Shown here piece after piece: positions 1 through 11,515 of a stretch of DNA of 64,000 bases. The notes below the pieces were generated by a model. It saw only the letters and a list, made by a program, of their open reading frames with translations. It was not told the origin of the DNA and searched no databases. Both the position numbers and the translations under genes were made by a program. Source of the DNA: Prorocentrum cordatum (Eukaryota > Sar > Dinophyceae > Prorocentrales > Prorocentraceae); NCBI GenBank assembly GCA_963575745.1, contig CAUYUJ010016149.1:843604-907603 (forward strand), given 5' to 3'. The number at the start of each line of letters is the position of its first letter. The stretch's first letter is position 1.

Positions 1-3000
1 CGGACTACATCGTGCAAAGGGTGCGGCTGGCGTGGTTCCTCGACGCGATGGTCCTGACACAAGAAGTCACGCAGGATGACGTCCAGGAGCTTCGTCGCCT
101 GCAGAGCGCCTTAGACGACGAAGAACTTGTCCCGCAGCCTGGCCACGCCGCCCCTCCGAGAGCACAGGGCGTTGCCGCCGCAGCAGCGGCGGCGCCACCT
201 GAGGACTTGGCCGTGGTGGAAGTCGACGCCGAGGCTGTCTGTCAGGAGCTCGTGCAAGCCATCCAATGGTGGACAGGACTGACAGACGCTGCGTGCGCCC
301 TGGACGTCGCTCGGGAGTTGATGCCCGCAGAGCGGGAGGAGCAGCTCTTGAGGTACAGGAACCGCGGCTGCGAGCGCAAAGCCCCCGCCCAAAACAAGAA
401 GCGCGTGGTGGTCCCGTCGCTCCTGTGCTCGAGGATGGAGATAGCGGGTGCTTTCGACGAGCACATGCGCTCTTTAGGCTGGACGCCTGGAGACCGCTTT
501 CCGTATGGAGGGGCGCGTTCATTCATGGATGCGTGGGACTGGGGTTCCATGTCCCGTCTCCCTCTCAGGAAGCGCACGCACGTTGTGCGGCGCTGGCACA
601 AGGCTTTTCTGTCGTCGAAATACGCCTCCGCAGTAGCGGAGGCTGTTCGGCAGCCGCGGGGACACGAGAAGCAGCACGGGCAGGGGCGCCTCCTGAAGTG
701 GAAAGGGCGGAAAAGGATACCACAACAGGGACAGGGCCCAGCTCGAAAATGCCCTTGGTTGCGGCAAGCTCTGTTTGAATGGTGGAGTTCCATTCGGCAC
801 AGTGTGGATTGGAAGATGATCAAAAGTGGACTGCGAAGTACCCAAAGAGAGCCAGCGAAGATAGCAAGGTTCACGCAAAGCATGCTCCAGACCAAAGCGT
901 TGGAGCTCATGAGCGAGTACGTCACGCAGCAGCTGCGGATCGGGCAGCGACCCGCCGCCGTGGAGTTGAGGTCGCGCTGGTGGGCCTCCTGGCGCAAGGA
1001 ATACGGCCTCAGCATGCGGTGCCCGAACAGGAAGCACAAGTGCCCGCTGCCCGTCTTGGAAGAGCGCCTCGAGCGAGGCTGGCTGAACGTGTTTAGGGCG
1101 CGCGCCGCGTGCGTGCTACTCAACGAGCAGGATCCCGAGATGGAGAACTTCGACCAGTCGCCTTTCCACCACAATGAAACATGATCAGCTGGCGTGAGGA
1201 CCCTCGCAGTAGCGGGGGTCGAAGTGCCACTGGTGGAATGCCACGGCGCGGTGCGGGAGCGGTGGACGGCCAATTTCATGGCAATGAGCGACAAGGATCG
1301 ACTGCGGAGAGAAGGCCCCCCACCGATGGAGTGCATGTTCAAGGCGGAGGGGGGAGGAGAGAAGTTGAGGCCGCGCCTGCTCGAACACCTTCGGCGCCGA
1401 GGGTTCGGCAGATGGGTGTCGGCGACCACCAGCACCAAGGGGTCTTACCGGACACCGTGCGTGCTCGCGTACCTGGACCGCCACCTCCCTCATCTGCCAG
1501 AGCCTCCGCAGCAGCGGGAGTGGAGAATTATGATGGCGGATGATCATGGCCCTCACTTGTCCCCGCTTGTGAGTAAGCTATGTTGGTCTCGAGGGTACGT
1601 GTTCATCCCGCACGGGGGCGGCGTAACCCCAATCCTCCAAACTGTGGACACACATCTGAATCAACACGCCAAGCGCGAGTACATGAAGAGAGAAGGAGCC
1701 GCGCTGCTGAGAGCCATGAGGCTGGGCCAGTGCGTCCCACAGCTTGACAAGTTAGAATGCATTGACTTGATGGTGGAAGTGATGTCCCAAATGAGTCTTC
1801 ACTTGGCTGCGGCAGACGGGTGCTGGGAAACTGGTTTCAAGGCAAATCTGTGGGATGCGGACTTGGACGCGCGCATATGCAAGGAGGCAGGCCATTTCTG
1901 GAGAAAGTTGGGGATGCGTAAGAAGGTCGCCGCCGCAGTAGCGGAGGTCGAAGAAGAGGTACAGGCGGGGCGCTTGAGATGGACTTACAAAGACATCATG
2001 CGATTGGTCCTCCCGCACCCTCGACGCGGCCACTGCGACGACGTGTTCGCAAACCTTGGAGACGACACGGCTCTGGACGAGGGCGACAAGATTTGGCATG
2101 GCATGGAGGGGGCGGAAGACGCAGCCGAGGGTCTCCGCAGCAGCGGGGGCACTGAGGGTGGCAATTCCGTCGACGCCCTCGAAGGAGATGAAGATGATGG
2201 GAGCGAGGACGACGACGGGTGGAGCGCCGCTGGCGAGTTTGACTACGAATGGGCCAATCAAAGTCTCACCGCAGCAGCGGCGGGGGAGAGCGCGCTGGAG
2301 GCACCGCCTGGCCTGTCGACGTCTCGTATGGAAACTGCGGAGCAGACGTCTGAATTGATGAGAACGTATTCGTCGATCGCTGAGGAGTTGCGCAGCTGGG
2401 GCGACATCGCGGGGGCCACGTTCATGGAGACGCAATTACGGAAAGAACGGAGGCGAGTGCGTGAAGTGTCGAAGGAAGATCCTGGGGTTCAGCGAGCCCT
2501 CGCAGCATACGAGGACGCCCGCGAGGCGACGCTCAGAAACGAGAAACGACAGCGGGATGTCGAGGCGCGGCGCAGAGAAGAGCTAACCCGCCTGGGGACG
2601 ACGTAAAGAAAGCGCGCAAGCTGCTGAGGACACAGCAAGCCAAACTCTTAGACGCAGAGGCAGCCATAGATATCAAACACAGGATGAAGCATGTCGGGTT
2701 ATCCGAGCTGGGCGCGGGCCTTCGCAGCTGCGGAGGCGTGGCGGGTCGAACGTCGAGGTGCGACGCGCTGAATCGCCTTGCGATTTTGGGTTCTGGGCTT
2801 TCTGCAGCTCAGCGGTCAGATTTTGATTGGTTTCGGCGGGAATGGGACGCCGCTGGCATGGGGGACTTCGGTGGAAAGTGGCCGGAGACGTTTGCCACAT
2901 GGTTGCAGAACGTCATAGACGAGTACTTGGGGGGCAACCCGAGAGCTTTCAGCATGTTTGTGCACAGTGAGACGCGACGCCGTCTGTCTGGCTCCCTGGC

Positions 3001-3031
3001 GCTTGCGCCCCCTGCAGCTGGGGGCCTCTGA
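1..3031 (+). pseudogene. DDE-superfamily transposase (pogo/Tc1-mariner-like), broken copy
   Basis: Reading from position 3 the frame is open at the left edge, so the 5' end lies outside the window. The DDE catalytic core is visible: FDQSPFHHNE (first Asp codon at 1152), MADDHGPHLSP (second Asp at 1542) and ILQTVDTHLNQ (third Asp at 1647). The last two Asp are separated by 34 residues, a DD34D-like spacing. Two lesions interrupt it. An in-frame TGA at 1182-1184 sits directly after HHNET, where I expect Gly or Arg; the same frame then continues as SAGVRTLAVAG through 2606. One G is then missing from the G-run at 2594-2597, and the reading moves to the frame starting LGDDVKKARKLL and ending at 3031. 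The C-terminal part is acidic and then coiled-coil-like (charged, Lys/Arg/Glu-rich). No TIRs were identified. The family call rests on the motif pattern; activity is unlikely unless the TGA is read through and the frameshift is a sequence error. Confidence 0.8.
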
Positions 3032-3305
3032 GAGGCGCGGCCCGCCGCAGCAGCGGCGAGGCGCGGGGTGTGAGTTCGGGCAGCAGCCGCTGCTCTTCCA
3101 CCTGCCTGCGACTGAGGTGCCGCGTGCGCGCGCGGACGTAGCGCAGGCCTTGCGCAGAAGAAACAGGGAGGAGGGGGGACGGGGGAGGAGGTGAGAGGAG
3201 GGGGAGAGCAGGCAGGGGGAGAAAACCACGCGGGTGTCGATCACTCCGCCTCTCCTCCTGCTCTCCCCCCTCCTTCTCCCTGATCTCTCTTGGTCATTAT
3301 ATCAT
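3032..3305. other. Spacer between transposase remnant and CT tract; no gene seen
   Basis: GC-rich, then purine-rich (GGAGGGGG around 3165-3220) sequence. It holds one CCGCAGCAGCGG palindrome at 3041-3060 and a related CCCCTGCAGCTGGGGG at about 3007-3023. No coding motif was recognised. Confidence 0.5.
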
Positions 3306-3690
<385 letters not shown>

Positions 3691-3817
3691 CGCCCTTTCC
3701 TTCCCTATCCGCCCCGTCTTCCTCCTCTTCGCCCCGTCCCCCTCCTTCCACCGCCGTTTCGGCCCCAGGAGTTCGGCTCTGACGGCCGCCCCCCCTGCAA
3801 CGCGGGGGCAGGGAGCG

Positions 3818-6430
3818 ATGGCCGCGGCCACCAGCAGCAGCAGCAGCCCATTGGGCCCCGCAGCAGCGGGGCCTCGGGGCCGACTGACGGCAGTGTTCAC
3901 AGCGAAATCTGGGAAGGTTTGGCGACCTGTAGGTGGTCAGGCAGAACCCTGGAAGGGTCCTTGGGCCACTGTGCCAGAGAGAACCCCCGCAGCAGCGGGG
4001 GCTGCGCGGCCCGGCGCCTCAAGCTCAGCAGCGGCGGCGCGATCAGAAGTTTCTACGATGCGCACCCGCCCAGGCGACTCCGTGGTGGATCCGAGCGACG
4101 ACGAAGAGCCTCAGGAATTTAGGGGCTGCAGGCCGCCCAACGACGTCGAGCGGCGCGAATGCCGTCTTCGCGACACCGTCCCGCCAAAGTTCTTCTGCGA
4201 AAGAAGAGCGGCTGACGTGAACAGGCCACGGAACGACAACGTGGGCAACCTTTCCGTCCTGTTCGGGAACTGGGGCCCCCTGCCGAGCGAGACCAACCGC
4301 GCGGACCAGCGGCGGAGACTTGAGTTGCAGCTGCGGCATTGCCCTGCTCTCGTGGCGTGCTTTGCGGAATGTGAGGAGCAAATGGAGTCAATCCTACAGC
4401 GGCCAGGGAGACCACCGCCGCTGCAGGCGGACGCCCCCGCAGCAGCGGGGGCGTCAGCAGCGGAGGGCCAAAGCAGCAGCAGCGGTGGGCCTTTTGTCGC
4501 CCCCGCAGCAGCGATGGCGACAGCAAGAGGAAGTCGTGCTGCGAGTGTTGGCGATTGCCAACAGCTCCAGAATCGACCAGAGTACGAATACTTGACCCTG
4601 CGCGGGCGTGAGGACAAGTCCTTGTGCATCGCTGCGCGCGCAAATCTGTGTTACGAAATGCGGCTGCTCCACTGGGAAAGGAGTGTCGACGGCCACTACA
4701 GAACAGCAAGAGGGCGCAAGATGGAAGCGTTCTCGAGGATCATGGTGGTTGAGCTCTACTTCGATCAAACCTACGCCCACTTCGGCTCGAAAGTGCGGGT
4801 GCGCGCGGTGCACCTCCACCGCGACACGGCGAAAAATTCCAGAGGCTTTAACGAGGCTCACAAGACGTGGTGGCCGAGGTTGGCGACCATCTTGCAGGAC
4901 AACAGCGTTGACATCCTTTGTGGGGATTTCAACATGGCGCTCACACAGACGCTGCCGAGTCTTCGGGGTCTAGGCATGCGATTGGAGACGGCAGCAGCGT
5001 ACTTCTGGCGCGGATTGGACGGCACTCCGTGCTTGGACAGCTGCGGCATCTTCGTTCTCAACAGGCCTGGCGAGTACACCCTGTGCTGGCCGCTGAGCGC
5101 CGTGCACGACAGAGACGAGACGGGGTTGCTCTTCGCACGCAAGTCGGTGATCGGTGAGATCGGGTACCGTAACAGAAGCAAGGCAGAGGCCCCCGCAGCA
5201 GCGGGGGCCGCCACCAGCCCATCATCGCAGCCGACGCACTGGCACCACAGCCAGAACGGAGGCCCTGGGATGCCTTACTCTTGCTACTACCCGAAAAAAG
5301 ACGCCCGCGAGCACCTCCAGGATTTACTGACTCAGTCAGAGGAATGCCAACGCAAGATCCAAGAGAAGGAGAGTGAGAAACTGAGGCGCGCCGAGGCTGA
5401 GGCTAGAGGGGACCACCGCTTCTCTAGTAATCGCGAGGTGACCCTCTTCCGCGCGTTGCAGAAGACGTTCCCGCCAGAGACCGTGGAGGTGGAGGGGCGC
5501 TGGCACGGCGGCGCCCACTACCCTCTCCTGTTCCAAATGCGCATGGCCAGCGTGCGTTCGCCGGGGAGGAAGCAGGAGAGAGCCAAAGAGAAGAAAGACA
5601 GGCGCGCCCAGAAACAGCTGGCAGCTGCGCTCAGGGCGCCGCTGCCGCCCGAGCAGCACGGACCCGAGCGCCAGGCACCAGAGCAGCACAGCGAGAGGGA
5701 CGAGCAAGACGAGCGCGCCCAACAGGCGTGGCGCCCACCAAGATGGGCAGACGAAAGCGCGGACGACGGCCGCGACATGCCCGCGGCTGGCGATGGAAGG
5801 TCGCGGCGGGGGGTTGAAAGGGGGAGGGGGGGAGAGGGGCGGTGGAGCACGGGGAGGGCAGGAGGGAGGAGAGGGAATGAGGAATAGGCTGAGCAGGACG
5901 AGGGATGACATAAGGAAATGAGTGTCGGGAAGGGGCGGGAGTTGACAGGGAGGGGATATAGAAATAATTATTTATCACCCCCCAGGTGGCAGCCGACCCC
6001 GCAGTGCCCATCTCCAGGGCCTGCGCCGCTGGAGCAGCGAGGGCAGCGCGGCGCCGCCATCTACATCTCGGACGCGATCGCTGCCCTCGGCCACGAGCCG
6101 CCAGAGCCCCCGCAGCAGCGGAGGCCACAAACGCCACGGCAGCAACCAACAGACGAGGAGTGGCGCAGGGATGAGTGGTGGCGCACCAAGGAGGGCGAGG
6201 AGCGCGAGTGGCAACAGCCGAGCGGCGAGGCTTCCTCGCTGCAGGACCGCATGGTCGACTCCGCCTGGCGCGACATGCAAGTTGCATTCGGCAGCGACCA
6301 ACGCCCCAGTGACTGGTGGAGCAGCCGCAGTGGGTGGAGTAGCGGCCAGGGGCACTGGGAGGTCGCGACCACGACTTGGAGGTGGGTCGAACCCCCCCCC
6401 GAAACCAATCCCTGGGAAAAGCTTAGTTGA
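3818..6430 (+). CDS. EEP-like (endonuclease/exonuclease/phosphatase fold) protein, one intron
   Basis: The start is the first ATG after the CT tract (3818, GAMAAATSSSSS). The spliced model joins 3818-5799 and 5986-6430 and gives 808 residues. The EEP signature CGDFNM is at 4919-4936 (Asp370, Asn372), preceded by a strand-like VRVRAVHLHRDTAK segment. A terminal GGAHYPLLF (His567) corresponds to the usual SDHxP motif with Asp changed to Ala. LSVLFGNWGPL near residue 147 resembles the first EEP motif. The N-terminus is Ala/Ser-rich; the region after about residue 490 is Lys/Glu/Arg-rich and coiled-coil-like, then Trp/Arg-rich and disordered. EEP enzymes cleave phosphodiester or phosphomonoester bonds; with the last catalytic Asp missing, activity is uncertain. 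It may be a domesticated retroelement-type nuclease or a structural relative. At least six CCGCAGCAGCGG palindromes lie in the coding sequence. Without the splice the protein ends at 5887 (689 residues). Confidence 0.65.
5800..5985 (+). other. Probable GT-AG spliceosomal intron in the EEP-like gene
   Basis: The donor follows GATGGAAG at 5799 (intron begins GTCGCGG) and the acceptor is CCCCCCAG ending at 5985, followed by GTGGCAG. Removing 186 bases joins DMPAAGDG-R to WQPTPQCPSPG in one frame and avoids the in-frame TAG at 5885. Both ends carry AGGT across the junction (AAGGTCG and CAGGTGG). Inferred from sequence only. Confidence 0.5.
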
Positions 6431-6512
6431 ACCATCGCACAGGAGCCGCCCCTCCGCAGCAGCGGAGGGAGGCCTCATCGGCCGAACGTCGACCCTCCGC
6501 AGCAGCGGAGGC

Positions 6513-7050
6513 CTTGCCAATGCATCGTGAGCGGCGGCGACTCGCGCGCGCCGTCGTGCTCGGCGACCGCTGCCCGAGCGGAGAAGGAAAAGAAACGGTG
6601 CTTTCATCGGTGCTGTCGTTGCCTCCTCTCCTTCATCGTTTTCTTCTCCCTCCCCCTCCAATCCCCCATCCCGCTATCACATTTTATCGTCTCCAATCGT
6701 ATCGGGAGCTCCCGTGGCAGAAGAGCACCCAGAACGAGGTCCTCCGTGACAGAGGGGGGGGCATCTCAGACCCCCTTTGTGACAGAGGGGGGGCCAAAAA
6801 AACAAATGATCACTTTAATGCGGCTTCTGGATTAGAGGCCCAGGCCGAGGACCGAGCACCGCGGCTGCACACACCCGTCCGCGGGCTGCCCCTGAGCGAA
6901 TCAAGTCGGGCACGTCCTTCTGCGGGAGGAGTATCCAAAAAAAGTTACAACAAAAAACACGAGGAATGTCGGACATGTCCATCTACGATAAGAAAAACAG
7001 GAGTTACACAAAAAGCAATAGTTACAAAAAATAGGTGCCAAAAAACATAG
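6513..7050. other. Downstream region of the EEP-like gene; TIR-C fragments
   Basis: No gene recognised. A direct repeat of GTGACAGAGGGGGGG occurs at about 6747 and 6780. Two left-end fragments of the TIR-C family (CGGGCACGTCC at about 6905 and CGGACATGTCC at about 6972) precede the full copy at 7051. Confidence 0.4.
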
Positions 7051-7217
7051 TAAGCCGGGCATGTCCATCTACGAGAGGAATATCCAAAAACAGATACAAA
7101 AAGTCAGGGGGCAATGCTTTTGAGTACTCTTTGATTTCGGCTGTTCTTGAACACCTTTTTGATTAGGTTCTACTATTTCGTCCCAGGTCCGCCTGTAGGA
7201 GGACATGCCCGGCCTAA
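7051..7217. mobile_element. MITE-like element, family TIR-C, copy 1
   Basis: The left end TAAGCCGGGCATGTCC and the reverse complement of the right end TTAGGCCGGGCATGTCC match, giving a 167-bp element with imperfect inverted ends of about 30 bases and an AT-richer interior. No coding capacity. The other full copy is at 59501-59660. Confidence 0.65.
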
Positions 7218-7363
7218 CCTTGAGCGCCCTGGGCCCGTGGTCAGCTGCATGCCGGAGTGACCCCTCGCCTCCGCTGGCTGGGTTCTGTGATGGTTTGTCC
7301 CTCGGGCTCCAGTTACTTCTCCCAGGGCCAGCTTTGTTCATCCCGAGCAGTTGCCCAACGACA

Positions 7364-7530
7364 GTGGAGGCCCATGCCAAGAAACACCCTGCTTGCCTCC
7401 AGCGTGCATTGGGTTCCTTGGGTTTCGATGGTCTTGCCATGGACAGCGTGACGCGCCCACGCCAAAGATCAGTGGACGCCCTGGGGTCTCAGGCTTGGGC
7501 ATCTTGTGGAAGGCTTCTTGTGGACTGGCC
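7364..7530 (+). repeat. Dispersed repeat DR-1, copy 1
   Basis: Begins GTGGAGGCCCATGCCAAGAA and ends near CTTCTTGTGGACTGGCC. The same approximately 165-bp sequence recurs at 28593 and 60637, all on the plus strand. Confidence 0.75.
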
Positions 7531-8090
7531 CACCTGTAGTTGCCCACTCAGGCTTTGCCTCAGGGGTGTCTTTCCCTTGTACGTGAAGAGCTTGTGGGTG
7601 CCGGGCGCGGCTTGCCCCCTGCGTTTCTCGGGGGGCCTTGGCCTTGTGTTCCTTCCAAGTAGCTACTCCAAAAGATCCTGGATCCGCCGCAGGGGATTCA
7701 GGATATATCTATAAAGACAGATATATAACACCAATGCAGATGTATGGTTGTTCGGACCTTTGCGAGTGAGCATTGTGCGAGTAGCAGAACGCGCTCGGCG
7801 ATCAAAGAGAGTTCCTCGAAGGCTTCCCAGACCTGCTTCCTTGCATGGGCCTTGGATTCCCCGGTCTTGCTCGTCGCCTTCCCTCCTCGGGTTTCCCCCG
7901 GTCGTGTTCCTCGGGCTCCCCGGTCCTATTCCTCTCTTTGACTTTCTTCCAGTTCCCCGGTTTTGGTCCCTGCTTGGGTGCTTCGGGTTCCCTGGTTTTG
8001 TCCTCGGGTTTTCTCCAGGTTGCTTGCTCTTGATTTTTGTTTGGTTTCCTCGGGTTCCCTGGACTTGTTCCTCGAAATCCTTGGCATGAC
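7531..8090. other. No gene recognised
   Basis: Mixed-composition sequence. A short hairpin ATATATCT/AGATATAT lies near 7702-7728, and a pyrimidine-rich TTCCTCGGGTTCCC-like degenerate repeat fills about 7850-8080. Confidence 0.4.
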
Positions 8091-8260
8091 AAGACAACGC
8101 CAAGCAACGCCAAGCGATGCAAACCATGCAAAGGACTGCCACGCAATGTCAACCAGCGCTTATCAATGCCAAGCGACGCAAAACAAAGCCAAGCAACGCC
8201 AAGCAATATGCCAAGCAATGTAACGCAACGCAAAGCAACGCCAAGAAATGCGCCCATGCA
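8091..8260. repeat. Degenerate tandem AACGCCAAGC repeat
   Basis: Roughly 10-base units such as AACGCCAAGC and AATGCCAAGC. The reverse complement of the same motif forms the array at 13215-13440. Confidence 0.75.
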
Positions 8261-8499
8261 GTCTACTGGCGTTACAAAGCTAGTGAAGATATGTGAGAAT
8301 GTCAGAAAGAGCACTCTCTGGCCGCAAACGAGGGGGTGGGGGGGGGGGTTCGGGAACCGGCTCCACCCCCCTTTCGGAAAAGGGAGGGGAGGGTGCAACC
8401 CCTCCCCTCCCCCCCTCCCCCGAGCCCTCCCGGGGGGTTTTGACCCCCCCTCCCAACCGCCGGCAGCCGCCGACGACGACGACGTCGGGGACCTGCTGA

Positions 8500-8690
8500 C
8501 CCGGGTCAATCCAGACCCGGGTCAGTCAGGCCTTGCAGAGTCCTGCAAGATCCTGCAAAATCCTGCACCCAAACCCGGGTCAATGCGAAGGATCCTGCAA
8601 GATCCTGCAGGATCCTGCACCCAAACCCGGGTCAATGCGACCCTGGCCCTGCAGGATCCTGCAAGGTCGGGGCGCTCTGGCTGACCCCCG
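8500..8690. repeat. Tandem ACCCGGGTCAAT and GATCCTGCA units
   Basis: The palindromic ACCCGGGT occurs four times, at about 8499, 8515, 8574 and 8625, separated by runs of TCCTGCAAGATCCTGCA. This makes a higher-order unit of about 50 bp. Confidence 0.75.
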
Positions 8691-8714
8691 TTTGCACTGA
8701 CCCCCGTCTCGAGG

Positions 8715-8738
8715 CTCCCGACGACGACGACAACGATC

Positions 8739-8794
<56 letters not shown>

Positions 8795-9064
8795 ACATCA
8801 CATTCTTGCGCAAGAGGGTGGGGTTCGAACCCCCCCCTCCTGGGCCCTCCCGCGGGGGTTCGAACCCCCTCCCCCTCCTACCCCTCCCCTCCATAGCCGC
8901 CGGCAGCCGCCGACGACGACGACGACGCCGACGACGACGACGACGACGACGACACATTCCTGCACCAGGGGGGGGGGTTCGAACTCCGCCCCCCTCCCCA
9001 GGCCCCGGGGGGTTTCGAACACCCCCCCTACCCGCCGCTGGCAAACGACGACGACGACGTCGAC

Positions 9065-9107
<43 letters not shown>

Positions 9108-9120
9108 TCGCAGATCTGCG
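8715..9120. repeat. (GAC)n blocks alternating with TTCGAA palindromes
   Basis: GAC triplet blocks at about 8718-8795, 8908-8955 and 9040-9110 alternate with modules that start CACATTCTTGCGCAAGAG or CACATTCCTGCACC, carry GGGGTTCGAACCCC-type palindromes, and end in GCCGCCGGCAGCCGCC. An inverted copy of the same module occurs at about 10378-10500. Confidence 0.85.
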
Positions 9121-9139
9121 CCGGCGCCCGTCCACCCGC

Positions 9140-9360
9140 GTTGGAGAAGGAGGAGGAAGAGGAGCGGGGGAGGAGGAGACACAGCAACGGGAGGGACGGA
9201 GGTCCAGGGGTGGGAACGGCAGTGGACGAGAAAACGCGAAGAGGAGGGGGAGGAGAAGGAGAAAGAAAACGAGGAGGAGGAGGAGGAGAAAAAGAAGGAG
9301 GAGGAGGAGGAAGAGGAGGAGGAGGAGGAGGAGGAGGAGAGAGGAGAGAGGAGGCAGACT
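9140..9360. repeat. GGA/GAA-rich purine tract
   Basis: Imperfect (GGA)n and (GAA)n tract, purine-only for long stretches on the plus strand. Confidence 0.85.
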
Positions 9361-10150
9361 GCATACGCCTCAGACTTTCGTGTCCGCCCGCCCGACCCGA
9401 CCCGACCCGCCCGATAGGGTCCGCCCGCGCGACCCGCCCGATAGGGTCCGCCCGTCCCGACCCGCCCGTTAGGGTTCTCCAGTGTAATGCTGTAAACGCA
9501 TCAGACTTTAGTGTTTCCCCCACACGACCCGACCCGCCCGATGGGGTCCGCCCGCCCGACCCGGCCGATAAATTCCGCCCGTCCCGCCCGCCAGGGTTCT
9601 CATGCGTCATGCTGTATACGCATCAGACTTTAATGTCCCGCCCGCCCGACCCGACCGCCCGATAGGGGTCCGCCCGTCCCGACCCGCCCCTTGGGGTTTT
9701 CATGTGTCATGCTGTATACGCATTAGACTTTAGTGTTTCGCCCGCCAGACCCGACCCGCCCGAGTGGGTCCGCCCGCCCGACCCGCCAGATAGGGTCCGC
9801 CCGTCCCGACCCGCCCGATCGGGTTCCCATGTGTCATGCTGTATACGCATCAGACTATAGTGTTTCGCCCGCGCGACCCGACCCGCTCGTTAGGGTCCGC
9901 CCGCCCGGCCCGCCTGATAGGGACCGCCCGCCCCGACCCGCCCGTTGGGGTTGTCATGTGGTATGTCGTATACGCATCAGACTGTTTTTCCTGCCCGCCC
10001 GACCCCACCCGTCCGATAGGGGTCCGCCCTTCCCGACCCGCCCGATCGGGTTCTCATGTGCCATGCTGTATACGCATCAGACTCTAGTGTCCCGCCCGCC
10101 CGACCCGACCCGCCCGAGTGGGTCCGCCCGCCCGACCCGTCCGATAAAGT
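9361..10150. repeat. Satellite with 100- and 122-131-bp units
   Basis: Each unit begins TATACGCATCAGACT and continues with CCGCCCGACCC and CCGATAGGGT subrepeats. The CAGAC anchor occurs at 9371, 9502, 9624, 9724, 9851, 9978 and 10078, giving spacings of 131, 122, 100, 127, 127 and 100. The short units lack one GC-rich subrepeat of about 27 bases. Confidence 0.85.
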
Positions 10151-10496
10151 CCACCCGTCGTCGTCGTCGACGTCGTCGTCGTCGTTGGCTTCGTCGTCGT
10201 CGTCGTCTTCGTCGTCGTCGTTGTGTCGTCGTGTCGTCGTCGCGTCGTCGTCGTCGTGGTTGTCTTCGTCGTCTTCGTCGTCGTCGTCATCGTCGGCTTC
10301 GTCGTCGTCGTCGTGGTCGTTGTGTCGTCGTGTCGTCGTCGTCGTCGTTGTCGTTGTGTCGTCGTCGTCGTCGTCGTCGTCGGCGGCTGCCGGCGGCTAT
10401 GGAGGGGGGGTAGGGGGGGAGGGGGTTTGAAACCCCGCGGGAGGGCCCAGGAGGGGGGGGTTCGAACCCCCCCCTTTGCGCAAGAATGTGATGTGT

Positions 10497-10533
<37 letters not shown>

Positions 10534-10800
10534 GCGTTTGCCGGCGGCGGCGGCGGCGGGCGGCTGCAGCGGCGCGACGGGGGGGGGTTCGAACCCCCCC
10601 CCGGGAGGCCTGGGGAGGGGAGGGGGGGTTCGAACCCCCCCCGCTTGGCGCAAGAATTTGTCGTCGTCGTTGTCGTCGTCGTCATCGGCGGCGGCGGCGG
10701 CGGCTGCGGCGAGTAGGGGGGGGGGGGGCGGGGGGGTTCGAAACCCCCCCCTGGGGAGGGGGGGGGGTCGAAACCGCCCTGGGGGGCCCCCGGGGGAGGG
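10151..10800. repeat. (CGT)n arrays and TTCGAA-palindrome modules, inverted relative to 8.7-9.1 kb
   Basis: CGT triplets fill about 10157-10380 and 10497-10535. Between and after them lie modules with GGGGTTCGAACCCC at about 10459, 10585 and 10628, and degenerate forms at 10735 and 10768. The 10378-10500 module is the reverse complement of that at about 8799-8920. Confidence 0.8.
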
Positions 10801-10975
10801 CGGGTGGGGGGGTTCGGACCTTCCGGTTCTTTTGGGGGTTGGGCGGGGTTGTGCGGGGGGGGATTCGGATGGGGAGGGTCCCCGGTTTCCGACCCCTCCT
10901 CAGGGATTTGTTTCCGGGGGGGGGCCCGGTTTTTTTACCCCCCCTCAGGGATTTGTTTCAGCATAGCCGCAGTGG

Positions 10976-11235
10976 ATCGCGCTCCCTCGACTGTCAAGGT
11001 GATTTGGTTTCGTCCGTTACTTCCGCTTGAGCGGGCGGGCGGAGGTTGATGTTCCGACCGCTCCGAGCTGGCCCCTCTTCCACAATCAGGGAATTCATCA
11101 ATTATATTAAATGATAAGACTGCATGTTGGAATGCGAGCGTACAAACACACGGTTTTAGAAATCCCGCGACAAGATTTCCCCCTTGCCAATAAAAATGAT
11201 CGCACTTTGTCACGAAGCTTTCGGTGCGCCGATGA
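10976..11235 (+). repeat. Diverged local duplication, copy 1
   Basis: Shares TTTCGTCCGT, GAGCGGGCGGGCGGAGG-like, GAGCTGGCCC, GGAATGCGAGCGTA and CCCTTGCC landmarks in the same order with 11516-11845. Copies are on the same strand and clearly diverged, with indels. No coding motif. Confidence 0.6.
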
Positions 11236-11515
11236 GGGATCCACCCGCGATGGCGACACATCATCGTCGTTCCTTGTCGCCGCGTCGTATTCAGCGCCGC
11301 CCATTATCCGCCATGGTCGCGCTCCCGTCCGTGCACCGACCCTCTACGTGCACCGCTACGGCCGCGGCCTCCGGCCCAGAACCACCTTCTTGGCCGCGGC
11401 CCGCCCAGCTGGATAGACGAGGTCTCGCCTGCAACGCCGGATAAACAAGGGCTTGATGCTCACCGCGCGGTGCCTAAAATGCTGCTACCGTGTTCCTGAA
11501 GTTCCTTGCGTTTTA

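Noticed and set aside
8798-9610. Long open frames on both strands through the GAC and GGA arrays
   Set aside because: Produced by triplet repeats without stops; composition is Arg, Asp, Val or Pro homopolymers with no domain.
8815-10770. tRNA genes suggested by GGTTCGAACC
   Set aside because: No cloverleaf, anticodon arm or acceptor stem could be drawn; the motif is a perfect palindrome in G/C runs.
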